Below the pieces are notes generated by a model. That model searched no databases, was not told the DNA's origin, and saw only the letters and a list, made by a program, of their open reading frames with translations. A program made the position numbers and the translations under genes. This document shows positions 20,241 through 29,520 of a stretch of 64,000 nt of DNA, in pieces. How positions within the stretch are numbered: the stretch's first letter is position 1; the number at the start of each line of letters is the position of its first letter. This DNA comes from Symsagittifera roscoffensis (taxonomy: Eukaryota > Xenacoelomorpha > Acoela > Convolutidae), in the NCBI RefSeq assembly GCF_963678635.1, contig NC_087070.1, positions 33,743,955 to 33,807,954 on the forward strand, in the 5' to 3' direction.

Positions 20241-21164
20241 ACTCACTTGGAAGCGATGGTTTTGAGGACGAAACCAGAGGCTAACCAGTGGCTGCACCTG
20301 ACCCCTCGAGTAGCGGCATTGGGCGCGGATTCTTTTGAGCAAGGCCCAGTAATGATCAGGAAGATCCATGCCTATTTAGTGAAGGAGGTGAACCTGGCCG
20401 AAAACGCTGAAGAGAAGTCAGCCGAGTTCGTAAACAGAGTGTGCCAAGTTACGCTGGAAGCTTTCTGGACCCAGAAAGTGAGGAGGGAAGAAGTCTTTGA
20501 CCGGACTGATGGCATGCTGGAAGGGCTAGAAGCCGGATTGATAGCGTCCTTCTTGGCGAAAATTTACCCAACACTTTCTCAATATTTGATAAAGGAATTC
20601 CTCCAAGCAGTAGTGGAAGTATCGATCGTTGAACTACTAGCCTTGTTCGTGACGTTTGGAGCAGAAAATTTTGTGAAAGGACCGGCGGTACTGCTCACCG
20701 AAGGAGTTTATAATTTGCGATTAGATGGACTTCTAACGTTGATTGCGATAACGCATGGAAACTTGGGAAGACTGATGAATTTAACACGTTACCCGGAACA
20801 GATGATAGGGGATGTGAATAAATTTGATATGAAGAAAGCCACAGATTCGTGGAATAAGATAGGAGATCTGAGACACACTCTCATCCAGTATCTCTTGCAG
20901 CAAAATCGCTTTGGAACAGGACAGGACGAGACGATCGAGAGGAAGAAAGACGTGAGACGACATGTTGGGGGCATGCCCCTACTAACTGATGTAATTTTAG
21001 CTATGAGGACTGATCCCTTAGCGTTGATCAGGGGAGCCACAGAGGAGCCACAGAGTGACAGTGATTTATGGACCAGCAGTCACGTTTGCGTTCCCCGATG
21101 TCAAGGTGGAAGCATACAGGAGGTCGGTGCTGCACCTGAACCTCATGTCAGCAGTGGACAGTAG
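20241..21164 (+). CDS. Unrecognised helical protein region (element B)
   Basis: Open for about 305 codons, ancestrally joined to the region before. It starts with a segment conserved almost unchanged in C (LHL-PRVAALGADSFEQGP, about 20298-20352), followed by long amphipathic helices (VVEVSIVELLALFVTFGAENF, about 20608-20670). No signal peptide or membrane anchor is evident. It overlaps the next frame by about 110 bases because of a frameshift near 21050. I recognise no family. Confidence 0.55.
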   Translation, partial: THLEAMVLRTKPEANQWLHLTPRVAALGADSFEQGPVMIRKIHAYLVKEVNLAENAEEKSAEFVNRVCQVTLEAFWTQKVRREEVFDRTDGMLEGLEAGLIASFLAKIYPTLSQYLIKEFLQAVVEVSIVELLALFVTFGAENFVKGPAVLLTEGVYNLRLDGLLTLIAITHGNLGRLMNLTRYPEQMIGDVNKFDMKKATDSWNKIGDLRHTLIQYLLQQNRFGTGQDETIERKKDVRRHVGGMPLLTDVILAMRTDPLALIRGATEEPQSDSDLWTSSHVCVPRCQGGSIQEVGAAPEPHVSSGQ

Positions 21165-21846
21165 TTTTGACGGGAGGTTTGACGAGGCATGGGCGAAACT
21201 GGATCTAGCGCCTATGAGGATGAGAGGCAGAGCCGAATTACCAGAGGCCTCCTTGATCTTGACGAGTGTGAAACCGGAGTTAACGGTGGGAGGAACGCTA
21301 CAGACGAGAACCTTGCTAGCACCATTCGGCTATGAGGAGGTCAAAATAGTCTATGGAGAGGAAAAAGATCAGTCAGCTGGCAGGCTAGTCATGCCGAAAT
21401 TTCCGGAAGGCACCGGAAGGGAAGAGCAAGGGCCCTCAAATTCGAAAGAGGAATCAGAAGGAGATGATGGACAGGGAGAAAGCCGTCGATCGGAGGAACC
21501 TATGCAACAGGAACCCGATCAGGCCGAGAACGAAGACGATAAGGCATCGACAGGAGGTGTATCTAGCCTAGACTTCAATTTCCTCAGTGGTTTTGAAAGC
21601 GGCGCGGATGCGTTGGAGACGACTGAGCCAGCCGACGAGGATACTTCCACGCTGGACTCCCCGTCAGCCTTTATGGGAACGAACCGGAATTTGCCGGAGA
21701 GCGGCTCTCCGAGCAATTCTAAAGATAAAGAACAAAGACTCCTCATGGAATCACCAAGGAGAAGAAGAATAGAAGGCGCTGCCGAAGTACCTTTTCTGGG
21801 AACGTTGTCCGAAGAAGAGTTGGAGGTGCATCACAGGAAACATTGA
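21055..21846 (+). CDS. Unrecognised protein region with acidic low-complexity segment (element B)
   Basis: About 263 codons. The first third continues a folded-looking stretch with alternating hydrophobic residues (VTVIYGPAVTFAFPDVKVEA). From about 21360 it turns acidic and polar (SNSKEESEGDDGQGESRRSE), with a conserved SSLDFNFLSGFE island (about 21565-21600). TGA is at 21844-21846, where the other copies continue. The part from about 21357 on is what is found again at 29521 and, inverted, at 37031-37367. Confidence 0.55.
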   Translation: MTVIYGPAVTFAFPDVKVEAYRRSVLHLNLMSAVDSSFDGRFDEAWAKLDLAPMRMRGRAELPEASLILTSVKPELTVGGTLQTRTLLAPFGYEEVKIVYGEEKDQSAGRLVMPKFPEGTGREEQGPSNSKEESEGDDGQGESRRSEEPMQQEPDQAENEDDKASTGGVSSLDFNFLSGFESGADALETTEPADEDTSTLDSPSAFMGTNRNLPESGSPSNSKDKEQRLLMESPRRRRIEGAAEVPFLGTLSEEELEVHHRKH

Positions 21847-22390
21847 AAATAGGACGGGATGTAAATTGGACAGAGTAGCCTTTATGAAAGAGGTCTGGAC
21901 AGTAGTTCAGAGCTACGGTACCCAGTCCATTTTGAAACTAGGTCTCATCCGACCACTAATGCGGGAGGTCCTTGACAAACTCGACGAGTGTGAAGGGAGA
22001 TTGAGTGAGTTGTTGCTCGACTCAGCCACTGATGAAAGTGAGGCAAACTCTCCTATCAATCTGACGCCACAAGAAGACATAGGAGAAAAGGTATATCTGT
22101 CAAGAACCCGGAAAGGAACGATGCGATCAAAATTGGTGATTGACAAGATTAATGAATTGAAGTTGAAACTACTGGGCAGCAAGGTGACATTGAGGAAGGC
22201 GGGAAAGACGAAAGTGGACTCGGAAATCTCGATAAAAGCTGTCAACTCAGCGAAAAGAAAACGAGTCGAAGAAGCTATGGATTTGGGACAAAAAGATGAT
22301 CGATTGCCTGGCAAATGTTGACTGATGTAGCGATGGTGCCATCCATTCTCATGGCAGGGATAAAATCAACTGGTTACAAAACCGTCTCCC
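21847..22390 (+). pseudogene. Unrecognised protein region, continued (element B, deletion)
   Basis: Open at 21866-22321: a helical, charged segment (REVLDKLDECEGRLSELLLDS) and a Lys-rich segment ending near VNSAKRKRVEEAMDLG, which resembles a basic nuclear-localisation-like cluster. Near 22318 a short deletion removes bases present in B2 (30476-30490), giving a TGA. A second deletion of about 107 bases follows at 22383 compared with B2. Confidence 0.5.
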
Positions 22391-23065
22391 ATGAACCTCG
22401 GAAAGGGAAGTGTTGTAGGACAGCTAATGCCAGTGCAATATAACCGACTGACAGTGTCGGGTACTGTATCAATAGATGAACCCGCCAGTGGATACATGGA
22501 GATGTTGGAGTACATAAATTCGGCCAGAGGACACTTAATGGCTCTCGAAGATAATAGTGCCATGGAAGGTTACTTGGAAACGATGATGCAAGGCACCACC
22601 CTGAAGCAGAAGGCATACGTGACTCTGGCGTTGTCTGAAATGCAGGCAGAAACGATCGAGCAGTTGGTGAGCCTTCCATGGAGAGCGGTAGTGTTACGAT
22701 ACTTCGAAGAAGAAATGAGAACCACGCTGAAGATACACGCTGTGATAGCAGTACCTTACGTGAGAACTGAGTTACAACTGAGGTTCTTCTGGTGCATGAT
22801 CGGACTGACTCGTGGGGAACATGATTCAGAAGAAAGGAAGAGATCAAAGGAAGAAAAGGTTTTCTTAATGACGAGCATGAGAGATCTGATAACCCAAGAG
22901 GAAGCAGCAATAGCGTGCGCGAAGCGGAGAGACGCTCTCTGTTCATTTCGGTTCATGATAGAACAAATTTCAGTGCCAGCATTGAGCACTTGTGTCAACA
23001 TGTTAAGAGAGGGCGATGAACGAGCGAAAGTCTTGCTCTTGCTAGCACTGCTGGATATGCATTAA
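22391..23065 (+). CDS. Unrecognised helical protein region (element B)
   Basis: 224 codons, conserved in B2 (30655-31326), C (54500-55165) and D (minus strand, about 62500-63130). It shows regular amphipathic helices (SARGHLMALEDNSAMEGYL; MRDLITQEEAAIACAKRRDA) and no known motif. It ends with TAA at 23063-23065, a stop shared with B2 but not with C or D, so the ancestral frame continued. Confidence 0.55.
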   Translation: MNLGKGSVVGQLMPVQYNRLTVSGTVSIDEPASGYMEMLEYINSARGHLMALEDNSAMEGYLETMMQGTTLKQKAYVTLALSEMQAETIEQLVSLPWRAVVLRYFEEEMRTTLKIHAVIAVPYVRTELQLRFFWCMIGLTRGEHDSEERKRSKEEKVFLMTSMRDLITQEEAAIACAKRRDALCSFRFMIEQISVPALSTCVNMLREGDERAKVLLLLALLDMH

Positions 23066-24053
23066 AGCAAACCAATGCGAGTGAACATGAAAGAACCCGT
23101 GGAACTAGAACCCATGAGGAAAATAGACGAAATAAGGAGATTCTCAAACAAAGATCTGAGGCTCAATAAGGAATCTATGGGAGCACTGCCGAAATCCAGT
23201 GAATAATGTGGACCAATCAGAAAATAGTCATACAGTTACGTGTCCAGAGTCATAGGGATAGCGTACAACCCTTTCCTAAATGAAGACATACGCGATTGCT
23301 TCTTTGACTACGAGCGAGCACTGTTGCTAAGATTCTGGACGTCGAGAATCGCAACGAGAAGAGGCGCTGCTAATCAGCAGACCAGGCTGGGACTAATCTT
23401 AGAGGAAAAAGTGGCCGCATCTTCAGTGCCAAAATCACAATCGAGTGGAGTTTGGTTTGGGATTCTCAGATGAACTGCTGAGAACAAGTTTGATCGTAGT
23501 GTGGGAACTAATGAAGCCATCATGGTGTCCGAGTCCCAACGCTGATTCGATATTACGTGCAACACAAGACTTACAGAGGGAACTAAACTCAGACTGTAAC
23601 CTGCGTGATCTTAACATCATCTATAACGTGATGACGACAGCCTCTAAGAGCAACGGAGAAGGCAAAGTAGAGTTGCCTGGCTGGGGACCAGAGGACTGAG
23701 TCAAACCTGGTAGCTGTCTGGAAGAAGTCTGTGGACTGGAAGGTCACGTCTGTGGTGGTCTGGATTGCGTGAAGACCTTGGAGAAACAACACAAGCAGTT
23801 GACAATCTTGTTTGGGAACATTGTGATGAAGGCGAAAACAGAAACGGAACTAATTGCCGATTGCCATGGAGGAACCGAGGCAAACCTAGTAACTGCACTA
23901 GGATTCTACAGCATGTTTGGTTTTTTAGAGTCACTGCTGAATCTAGAAGAAAAGCATGAGATGGTCATGGCCATCAGTGTAGAAGTGTTCCCAGGAGTTT
24001 TGCAGACTGAGCAAAAACACATGGGAAGGTGGAGGGAAGCGGTTGAGGCGTAA
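23066..24053 (+). pseudogene. Unrecognised protein region, continued (element B)
   Basis: Matches the single long frame 31502-32569 in B2. In B it is broken by TAA at 23204-23206 (shared with B2), a frameshift at about 23445, TGA at 23697-23699 and TAA at 24051-24053. A conserved segment of Trp, Pro, Gly and Cys residues (ELPGWGPEDW in the intact copies, then VCGLEGHVCGGLDCVK) may be a small structural or metal-binding element, with spaced Cys. Helices follow. No family recognised. Confidence 0.55.
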
Positions 24054-25268
24054 TTGAACTTCCGACACAGTGAGACATATCGCAGACCATCGGGAGCGCG
24101 ATATTTGGTGGGATCGACATTAGCTCCAATGTGCAAGAGCAGATACCCGGTGCATTTCGTAGCAGTGGATGTGAGAAGTACGAGAACGATCGTGGATCAA
24201 GCCTTATCGGTGCCAAAATGGGTAAGACTAGCAAGAATGTCAGAAATTTTTTGTGAGTTAGTGTGCAAAATGTTCTCAGCAGTTCCAGAGAGAACTAAAG
24301 AGGAGTTAGAATCGATACTGAGAAAAAAGTTCATGGGATACGCCAGAGGGAACTTCAGTGACTTTGAAAGACAAAAGCAGAAAGGATCAACCGTCACGGA
24401 TTACAATACAGTAGATGAGAATGATGAAGTCCACCGAGTGATGATGGAAGTAGAACCACTACTGGAAGCTTCGGGAAAGCGTAATTGGAGGAGCATCATG
24501 TCAACACATGATGAGTTTACCTGCCATTGCTTGTTGCAAACATGGTGGTACACCGCGCGTAGTAATCTGATGTTGATCTGGGACTGTGGAGAGCTGCTCA
24601 CCATGGGTTTACCAGACTCATCACGGCCCATAACGATAGTGATAGTGGGAGTTATGATGGCGGTACAATGGCTGGAAGCTCATGTGAAAGAGAACAATAG
24701 AGAGGAGGCGCCAACGAGAGAACAATTGCAGAAATTGGATTGTCTAAAAGATTTAGATCTTTTTGAGACAATGTGCAAAATCTTGAACATTCCGATGGAA
24801 GTGAAAAAGATATGGGCCAGGAGACGTCTGATGCCATGGTTTAGAGCCAACATGACTGCATGCTTATACGAATATGCTAAGAAGCATATGTCGAAGCACA
24901 TCAGAGTGTACAGAGCGTATCAGCTGGACATTTGAACAGGAGCTTTCAAGCAAGCTTTTGTAACTCATCGGAATGCAGTGACCGCCGCATTAAAGAGAAC
25001 TTCCAGGATGAGTGAATGTAATGGAAGGGATATAGAAGAGATGTTCAAGGAAGATTTGGAGAGAAACGTGACGTTGTGCCTCCACAACAGCTTCTGCCGA
25101 AACGATGAATCTAACGTTGATCCCCTACCTTGTTGTAAACAAAGAGTAGAAGAGCAGAAGTGTTGGAAGACTGCTTCCAACAGCGTCAGGATGGCAACCG
25201 ACGTGTTGCAAGACACAGAGACTGAAAGTGCAGAGTCAATGTCGCAGGAGGAGGAGATGGAACCTTGA
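24054..25268 (+). CDS. C-terminal part of the unrecognised 3' protein (element B)
   Basis: Open 24054-24935 and, after TGA at 24933-24935, 24978-25268. Motif-like features: ARYLVGSTLAPMCKSRYPVHFVAVDV (the second half strand-like; about 24097-24172), a HDEFTCHCLLQTWWY segment (about 24511-24555), a short hydrophobic stretch (ITIVIVGVMMAVQWL, about 24630-24675) too brief for a clear membrane anchor, and a Cys-rich end with CX5-6C, CC and C (25078-25162). Four copies occur in the window. The stop TGA at 25266-25268 has equivalents in B2 (33528) and D (minus strand, 60682-60680), so this is the true C-terminus. Confidence 0.55.
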
Positions 25269-26030
25269 CAAATGGCCAAAGAACAAGATGCAAAAAGAAA
25301 GAAATTAGAACAATTTAGAAGTCTTAGAACTTCTAAACGACGAAAAAAGAAGAAACAAAGAAGTGACGAAAGAGAAGAAGTTAAAACTCAGAATTGTTTT
25401 GCATGTGACAAAAAACTCAAATGAGAAACGAAGCAACCAAGTTTGTTGCATTTACAAATTTGCACTTTGATTTTAGTTAGTGGCTTTAGAGACACTAACT
25501 ATTTATTTTGAAAGGCTTGAGTGAAGAGTATATTTAAGCCTGCATGATTGTTTTTAATCAACTAGGACGACTGATTACTTTGTGGTGACATGAAAGGCTG
25601 GGGTAATTCATTGTTCTTTCTAACCACAGAGTTTCTCAATTTTAATATTTAGGACCAATAACAACTAAATTTCCGAAGGGAAGAAGCATAGCAGGATAAT
25701 TTTAGCTTGTTGGTTGGTAGGACTGTCCTTAAAAACACCTTAAAGTAACACCTTATAAAACCTAGGAGAAAAAGTTTTAAATCAGGGCATTGTAATTAGA
25801 AGTCAGAAAAGTGTTTTATCTTAAGTCGTATCTTCGAAAGTGCAGATTGGTGAAAGAATTTGGAAGGCTATAGTAATGTAGTACGATGCCATTTATGTTC
25901 TGCAGTGAGTCGATATGGCGTGGATAAAAGTGATTTCGTGCATTTTGTAAATTCTGTTCGATGGCACTGTACCATTTTTGCGAAGACTACGAGATTCAAT
26001 GGGGGCATTGACCGGTCTGTCCGGGGAGTA
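25269..26030 (+). other. 3' UTR of element B
   Basis: Purine-rich at first (AAGAAG-like), then A/T-rich, with no coding region. It is kept in B2 (33531-34291), the tandem copy (27660-28274), C (57022-57756) and D (minus strand). The last bases before the LTR are CCGGGGAGTA; the GGGGAG is the only purine run at the place where a polypurine tract should be. Confidence 0.65.
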
Positions 26031-26737
26031 TGTGACATTCGACCAGAATTGACAAAAAGGCCATTTCGACTTATTAGCCGCTGACCTTGAGAGTTGGCAG
26101 TTTTAGTATATTAGCGACGTTATTTGAACGATTGAGCAAACTGTGAAGGTCAGAATAATCTGGTATTTTAATTTTTTAAAATTTCGAATGATGACGTCAC
26201 ATTTCTGAAAATTGCTGAAACGGCCATTCTGAAGAAAAATCAGAGAGAAAAACACAACAACAACGATAGTTGCGATAAAAACAACGACATGAAATAGAAA
26301 AATACGACAGAGTCTTAGCAGAGACCGCTCCGAGTTGTAACAATTTTGTCGCTACAATCGTTACAAAGCCATTCACGCCAACGGTGAAGGGTGGTGGAAC
26401 CGCGAATTCAGCCTTCTGGAGAGGAAATAAGAGTGTTATTTCCCCGGATTCAGGAATCCGGAGGGGATTTGAGACTTGGACTCGAACTGATAAAAACTAA
26501 CTTTTAGCTTCCTGCTTATGTCCTGAATTGAACTTAATTAAGATCTAGATTCATTTTCTGATAATGAGAAGCTAAGAGTTGAGGGAACGGGTTGATCCAT
26601 TTTCGGTGGAGATGATGATTTTTATTTACTGAACAAAAACAATAGTAATATAATAAATACTTTTAGCCCTGTTTTTAGGAGTGACCTCGTGTCTGGGGAT
26701 ACTGAGACCCAGCCATGAGCTCACTAATGTTGCATTA
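26031..26737 (+). repeat. 3' LTR of element B (type I), truncated
   Basis: Begins TGTGACATTCGACCAG and matches the first 730 bases of the LTR at 4477. TGACGTCA is at 26192-26199. The LTR stops at about 26737, where the sequence jumps back to coding sequence also found at 24328, so its end was lost in a tandem duplication. Confidence 0.85.
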
Positions 26738-27659
26738 GAAAGTTCATGGGATACGCCAGTGGGAACTTCAGTGACTTTGAAAGACAAAAAAGCAGAAAGG
26801 ATCAAACGTCACGGATTACAATACAGTAGATGGTGAAGTCCACCGAGTGATGATGGAAGTGGAACCACCACTGGAAGCTTCCGGAAAGCGTAATTGGAGG
26901 AGCATCATGTCAACACATGATGAGTTTAACTGCCATTGCTTGTTGCAAATATGGTGGTACCCCGAGCGTAGTAATCTGGTGTTGATCTGGGACTGTGGAG
27001 AGCTGCATGGGTTTACCAGACTCATCACGGCCCATAACGATAGTGATAGTGGGAGTTATGATGGCGATACGATGGCTGGAAGCTCATGTGAAAGAGAACA
27101 ATAGTTAGGAGGCGCCAACGAGAGAACAATTGCAGAAATTGGATTGTCTAAAAGATTTAGATCTTTTTGAGACAATGTGCAAAATCTTGAACATTCCGAT
27201 GGAAGTGAAAAAGATATGGGCCAGGAGACGTCTGATGCCATGGTTTAGAGCCAGCATGACTGCATGGTTATACGAATATGCTAAGAAGCATATGTCGAAG
27301 CACAGCAGAGTGTACAGAGCGTATCAGCTGGACATTGGAACAGGAGCTTTCAAGCAAGCTTCTGTAACTCATCGGAATGCAGTGACCGCCGCAGTAAAGA
27401 GAACTTCCAGGATGAGTGAATGTAATGGAAGGGAGATAGAAGAGATGTTCAAGGAAGATTTGGAGAGAAACGTGACTTTGTGCCTCCACAACAGCTTCTG
27501 CCGAAACAAAGAATCTAACGTTGATCCCCTACCTTGTTGTAAACAAAGAGTAGAAGAGCAGAAGTGTTGAAAGACTGCTTCCAACAGCGTCAGGATTGCA
27601 ACCGACGTGTTGCAAGACACAGAGACTGAAAGTGCAGTGTCAATGTCGCAGGAGGAGGA
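26738..27659 (+). pseudogene. Tandem duplicate of the 3' gene C-terminus
   Basis: Starts with AAGTTCATGGGATACGCCAG and repeats 24328-25268 with few changes. Differences include an extra A near 26788, a 9-base loss near 26830, and a TAG near 27105. Open pieces are 26847-27104 and 27130-27570. It lacks a promoter-proximal start and is a dead duplicate. Confidence 0.85.
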
Positions 27660-28274
27660 GATGGAAATGGCCTTGACAAATGGCCCACGAACAAGATGCA
27701 AAAAGAAGAAAAATTAGAAGAATTTAGAAGTTTTAGAACTTCTAAACGACAAAAAAAGAAGAAACAAAGAAGTGACGAAAGAAAAGAAGTTAAAACTCAG
27801 AATTGTTTTGCATGTGACAAAAAACTCAAATGAGAAACGAAGCAACCAAGTTTGTTGCATTTACAAACTTGCACTTTGATTTTAGTAAGTGGCTTTAAAG
27901 ACACTAACTATTTATTTAGAAAGGCTTGAGTGAAGTATATATTTAAGTATTCTAGCATGCATGATTGTTTTTAATCAATTAGGACATAATAATTACTTTG
28001 TGGTGACATGAAAGGCTTGGGTAATCTCTTGAATTGACATTAGAAGTCAGAAAAAAGTTTTATCTTAAGTCGTATCCTCGAAAGTGCAAATTGGTGAAAG
28101 AATTTGGAAGGCTATAGTTATGTAGTACGATGCCATTTATGTTCTGCAGTGAGTCGATATGGCGTGGATAAAAGTGATTTCGTGCATTTTGTAAATTCTG
28201 TTCGATGGCACTGTACCATTTTTGTGAAGACTACGAGATTCAATGGGGGCATTGACCGGTCTGTCCGGGGAGTA
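27660..28274 (+). repeat. Duplicated 3' UTR
   Basis: Second copy of 25269-26030. About 200 bases are missing near 28034 compared with the first copy. Otherwise it is close to identical and again ends CCGGGGAGTA before the LTR start. The open frame at 28104-28328 crosses the UTR-LTR border and matches the equally meaningless 25860-26084. Confidence 0.8.
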
Positions 28275-28680
28275 TGTGACATTCGACCAGAATTGACAAA
28301 AAGGCCATTTCGACTTATTAGCCGCTGACCTTGAGAGTTAGCAGTTTTAGTATATTAGCGACGTTATTTGAACGATTGAGCAAATTGTGAAGGTCAGAAT
28401 AATCTGGTATTTTATTTTTTTAAAGTTTCGAATGATGACGTCACATTTCTGAAAATTGCTGAAACGGCCATTCTGAAGAAAAACCAGAGAGAAAAACACA
28501 ACAACAACGATAGTTGCGATAAAAACAACGACATGAAATAGAAAAATACGACAGAGTCTTAGCAGAGACCGCTCCGAGTTGTAACGATTTTGTCGCTACA
28601 ATCGTTACAAAGCCATTCACGCCAACGGTGAAGGGTGGTGGAACCGTGAATTCAGCCTTCTGGAGAGGAAATAAGAATAT
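28275..28680 (+). repeat. LTR fragment (type I), plus strand
   Basis: First 400 bases of a type I LTR, with TGACGTCA at 28436-28443. It is cut at about 28680 just after the GGAGAGGAAATAAGA segment and abuts a minus-strand LTR fragment. Confidence 0.85.
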
Positions 28681-29302
28681 TTAAATACTTATCATACTCC
28701 TATTGTTTTTGTTCAGTAGATAGTGTTCAGTATGGATCAACTTTTTCCCTTAAAACCTAGCTTCACATAATCTGAAGTGGAAATTAGATCATCTTAATAC
28801 AATTCAGGACATGACCAGAAGCTAAAAGTTCGTAAAAGCAGAGAGTTACAGATTTCTCCCGAGACCCCTCCAGATTCTGGAATCCGGACAAATAACACTC
28901 TTACTTCTTCCCTGAAGGCTCGACACGTCGTTCCAATACACTTCCAGGTTCTCGGGATTCGTGTTGTAACGATTGAAGCGGCACAACCGTTACAACTCGG
29001 AATGGTCTTATGATAGTTGTTTTCTGCTTCAATCTCGATCTGTATCGCACAATTGTCTTTCACCGTTTTTCTCCACGACCTCTGTTGTTGTGTTTTTCGA
29101 TGTTTCAATTGTCGCGAAATCTCAAATTGTTACGTGTCGTTCATGCTCAAATCGAAATTTTGAAAATTAGATTGTCCGGCCAAATTAACCATTCCTGATT
29201 TGTTAAACTGAACAATTAACACCGTTAACTCGTAAAAGCCATCAATCTTCCCAGACAGATGTAAGAAACTTGCATTTTGACAAATTTTAGTCGAATGTCA
29301 CA
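28681..29302 (-). repeat. LTR fragment (type III), minus strand
   Basis: On the minus strand it starts TGTGACATTCGACTAAAAT at 29302 and runs about 620 bases. It matches the minus-strand LTR 35288-36181 and the plus-strand LTR 37586-38457. An open frame at 28794-29108 is a shadow of this repeat. Type III differs from type I through most of its first 300 bases. Confidence 0.85.
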
Positions 29303-29520
29303 TACCCCCGAACAGCCCGGTCAATGTCCTCATTGAGTCACGTAGTCTTCATCAAAACGGTACAGTGCCATCGAACAGAATTTACAAAATGCATCAAATC
29401 ACTTTTATCCACATCACATCGACTCACTGCAGAATTTAATTGACATCATACTACACTATTATAGCCTTCCAAGTTCTTTCACTAATCTGCACTTTTGAGG
29501 ATATGTGACATTCGACCAAG
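29303..29520 (-). repeat. Inverted UTR end plus 17-base LTR stub
   Basis: 29303-29503 is the minus-strand copy of the last 200 bases of the 3' UTR. It is followed by 29504-29520, the first 17 bases of a plus-strand LTR (TGTGACATTCGACCAAG), which is joined directly to coding sequence at 29521. The same UTR/LTR joint occurs complete at 36182-36400 and inverted at 37368-37585. Confidence 0.75.

Larger units (their letters stand above)
4477..26737 (+). mobile_element. Element B: giant Ty3/gypsy-like LTR element, integrase deleted
   Basis: About 22 kb from the 5' LTR (4477-5407) to a truncated 3' LTR (26031-26737). Order: LTR, rearranged leader, gag with zinc knuckles, protease, RT, RNase H, long linker, end of pol, macro-domain gene, SGNH-hydrolase gene, a further roughly 6 kb of unknown coding sequence, 3' UTR, LTR. 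Compared with element C it has lost about 0.95 kb of integrase near 15305 and the start of the leader after the LTR. It carries many frameshifts and stops, so it cannot be autonomous. Accessory genes after pol make the unit far larger than a usual 5-8 kb gypsy element. Confidence 0.85.

Noticed and set aside
24630-24675. Hydrophobic stretch as a membrane anchor of an env protein
   Set aside because: It is only about 15 residues, followed by a charged helix; no signal peptide or furin-like site is seen. An env role is not supported.
25860-26084. Short frame crossing the UTR-LTR border, repeated at 28104-28328, 57649-57834 and 58980-59165
   Set aside because: It recurs only because the UTR-LTR joint is repeated; the protein differs by frame between copies.
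4477-26737. Polinton/Maverick or other DNA transposon with long inverted ends
   Set aside because: The inverted arms are separate LTR elements facing away from each other, and the genes are gag-pol of gypsy type; there is no DNA polymerase B or viral ATPase.
28794-29108. Basic open frame similar to 35710-35988 and 37780-38058
   Set aside because: All three lie in type III LTRs; similarity is that of the repeat DNA, and there is no conserved start or end.
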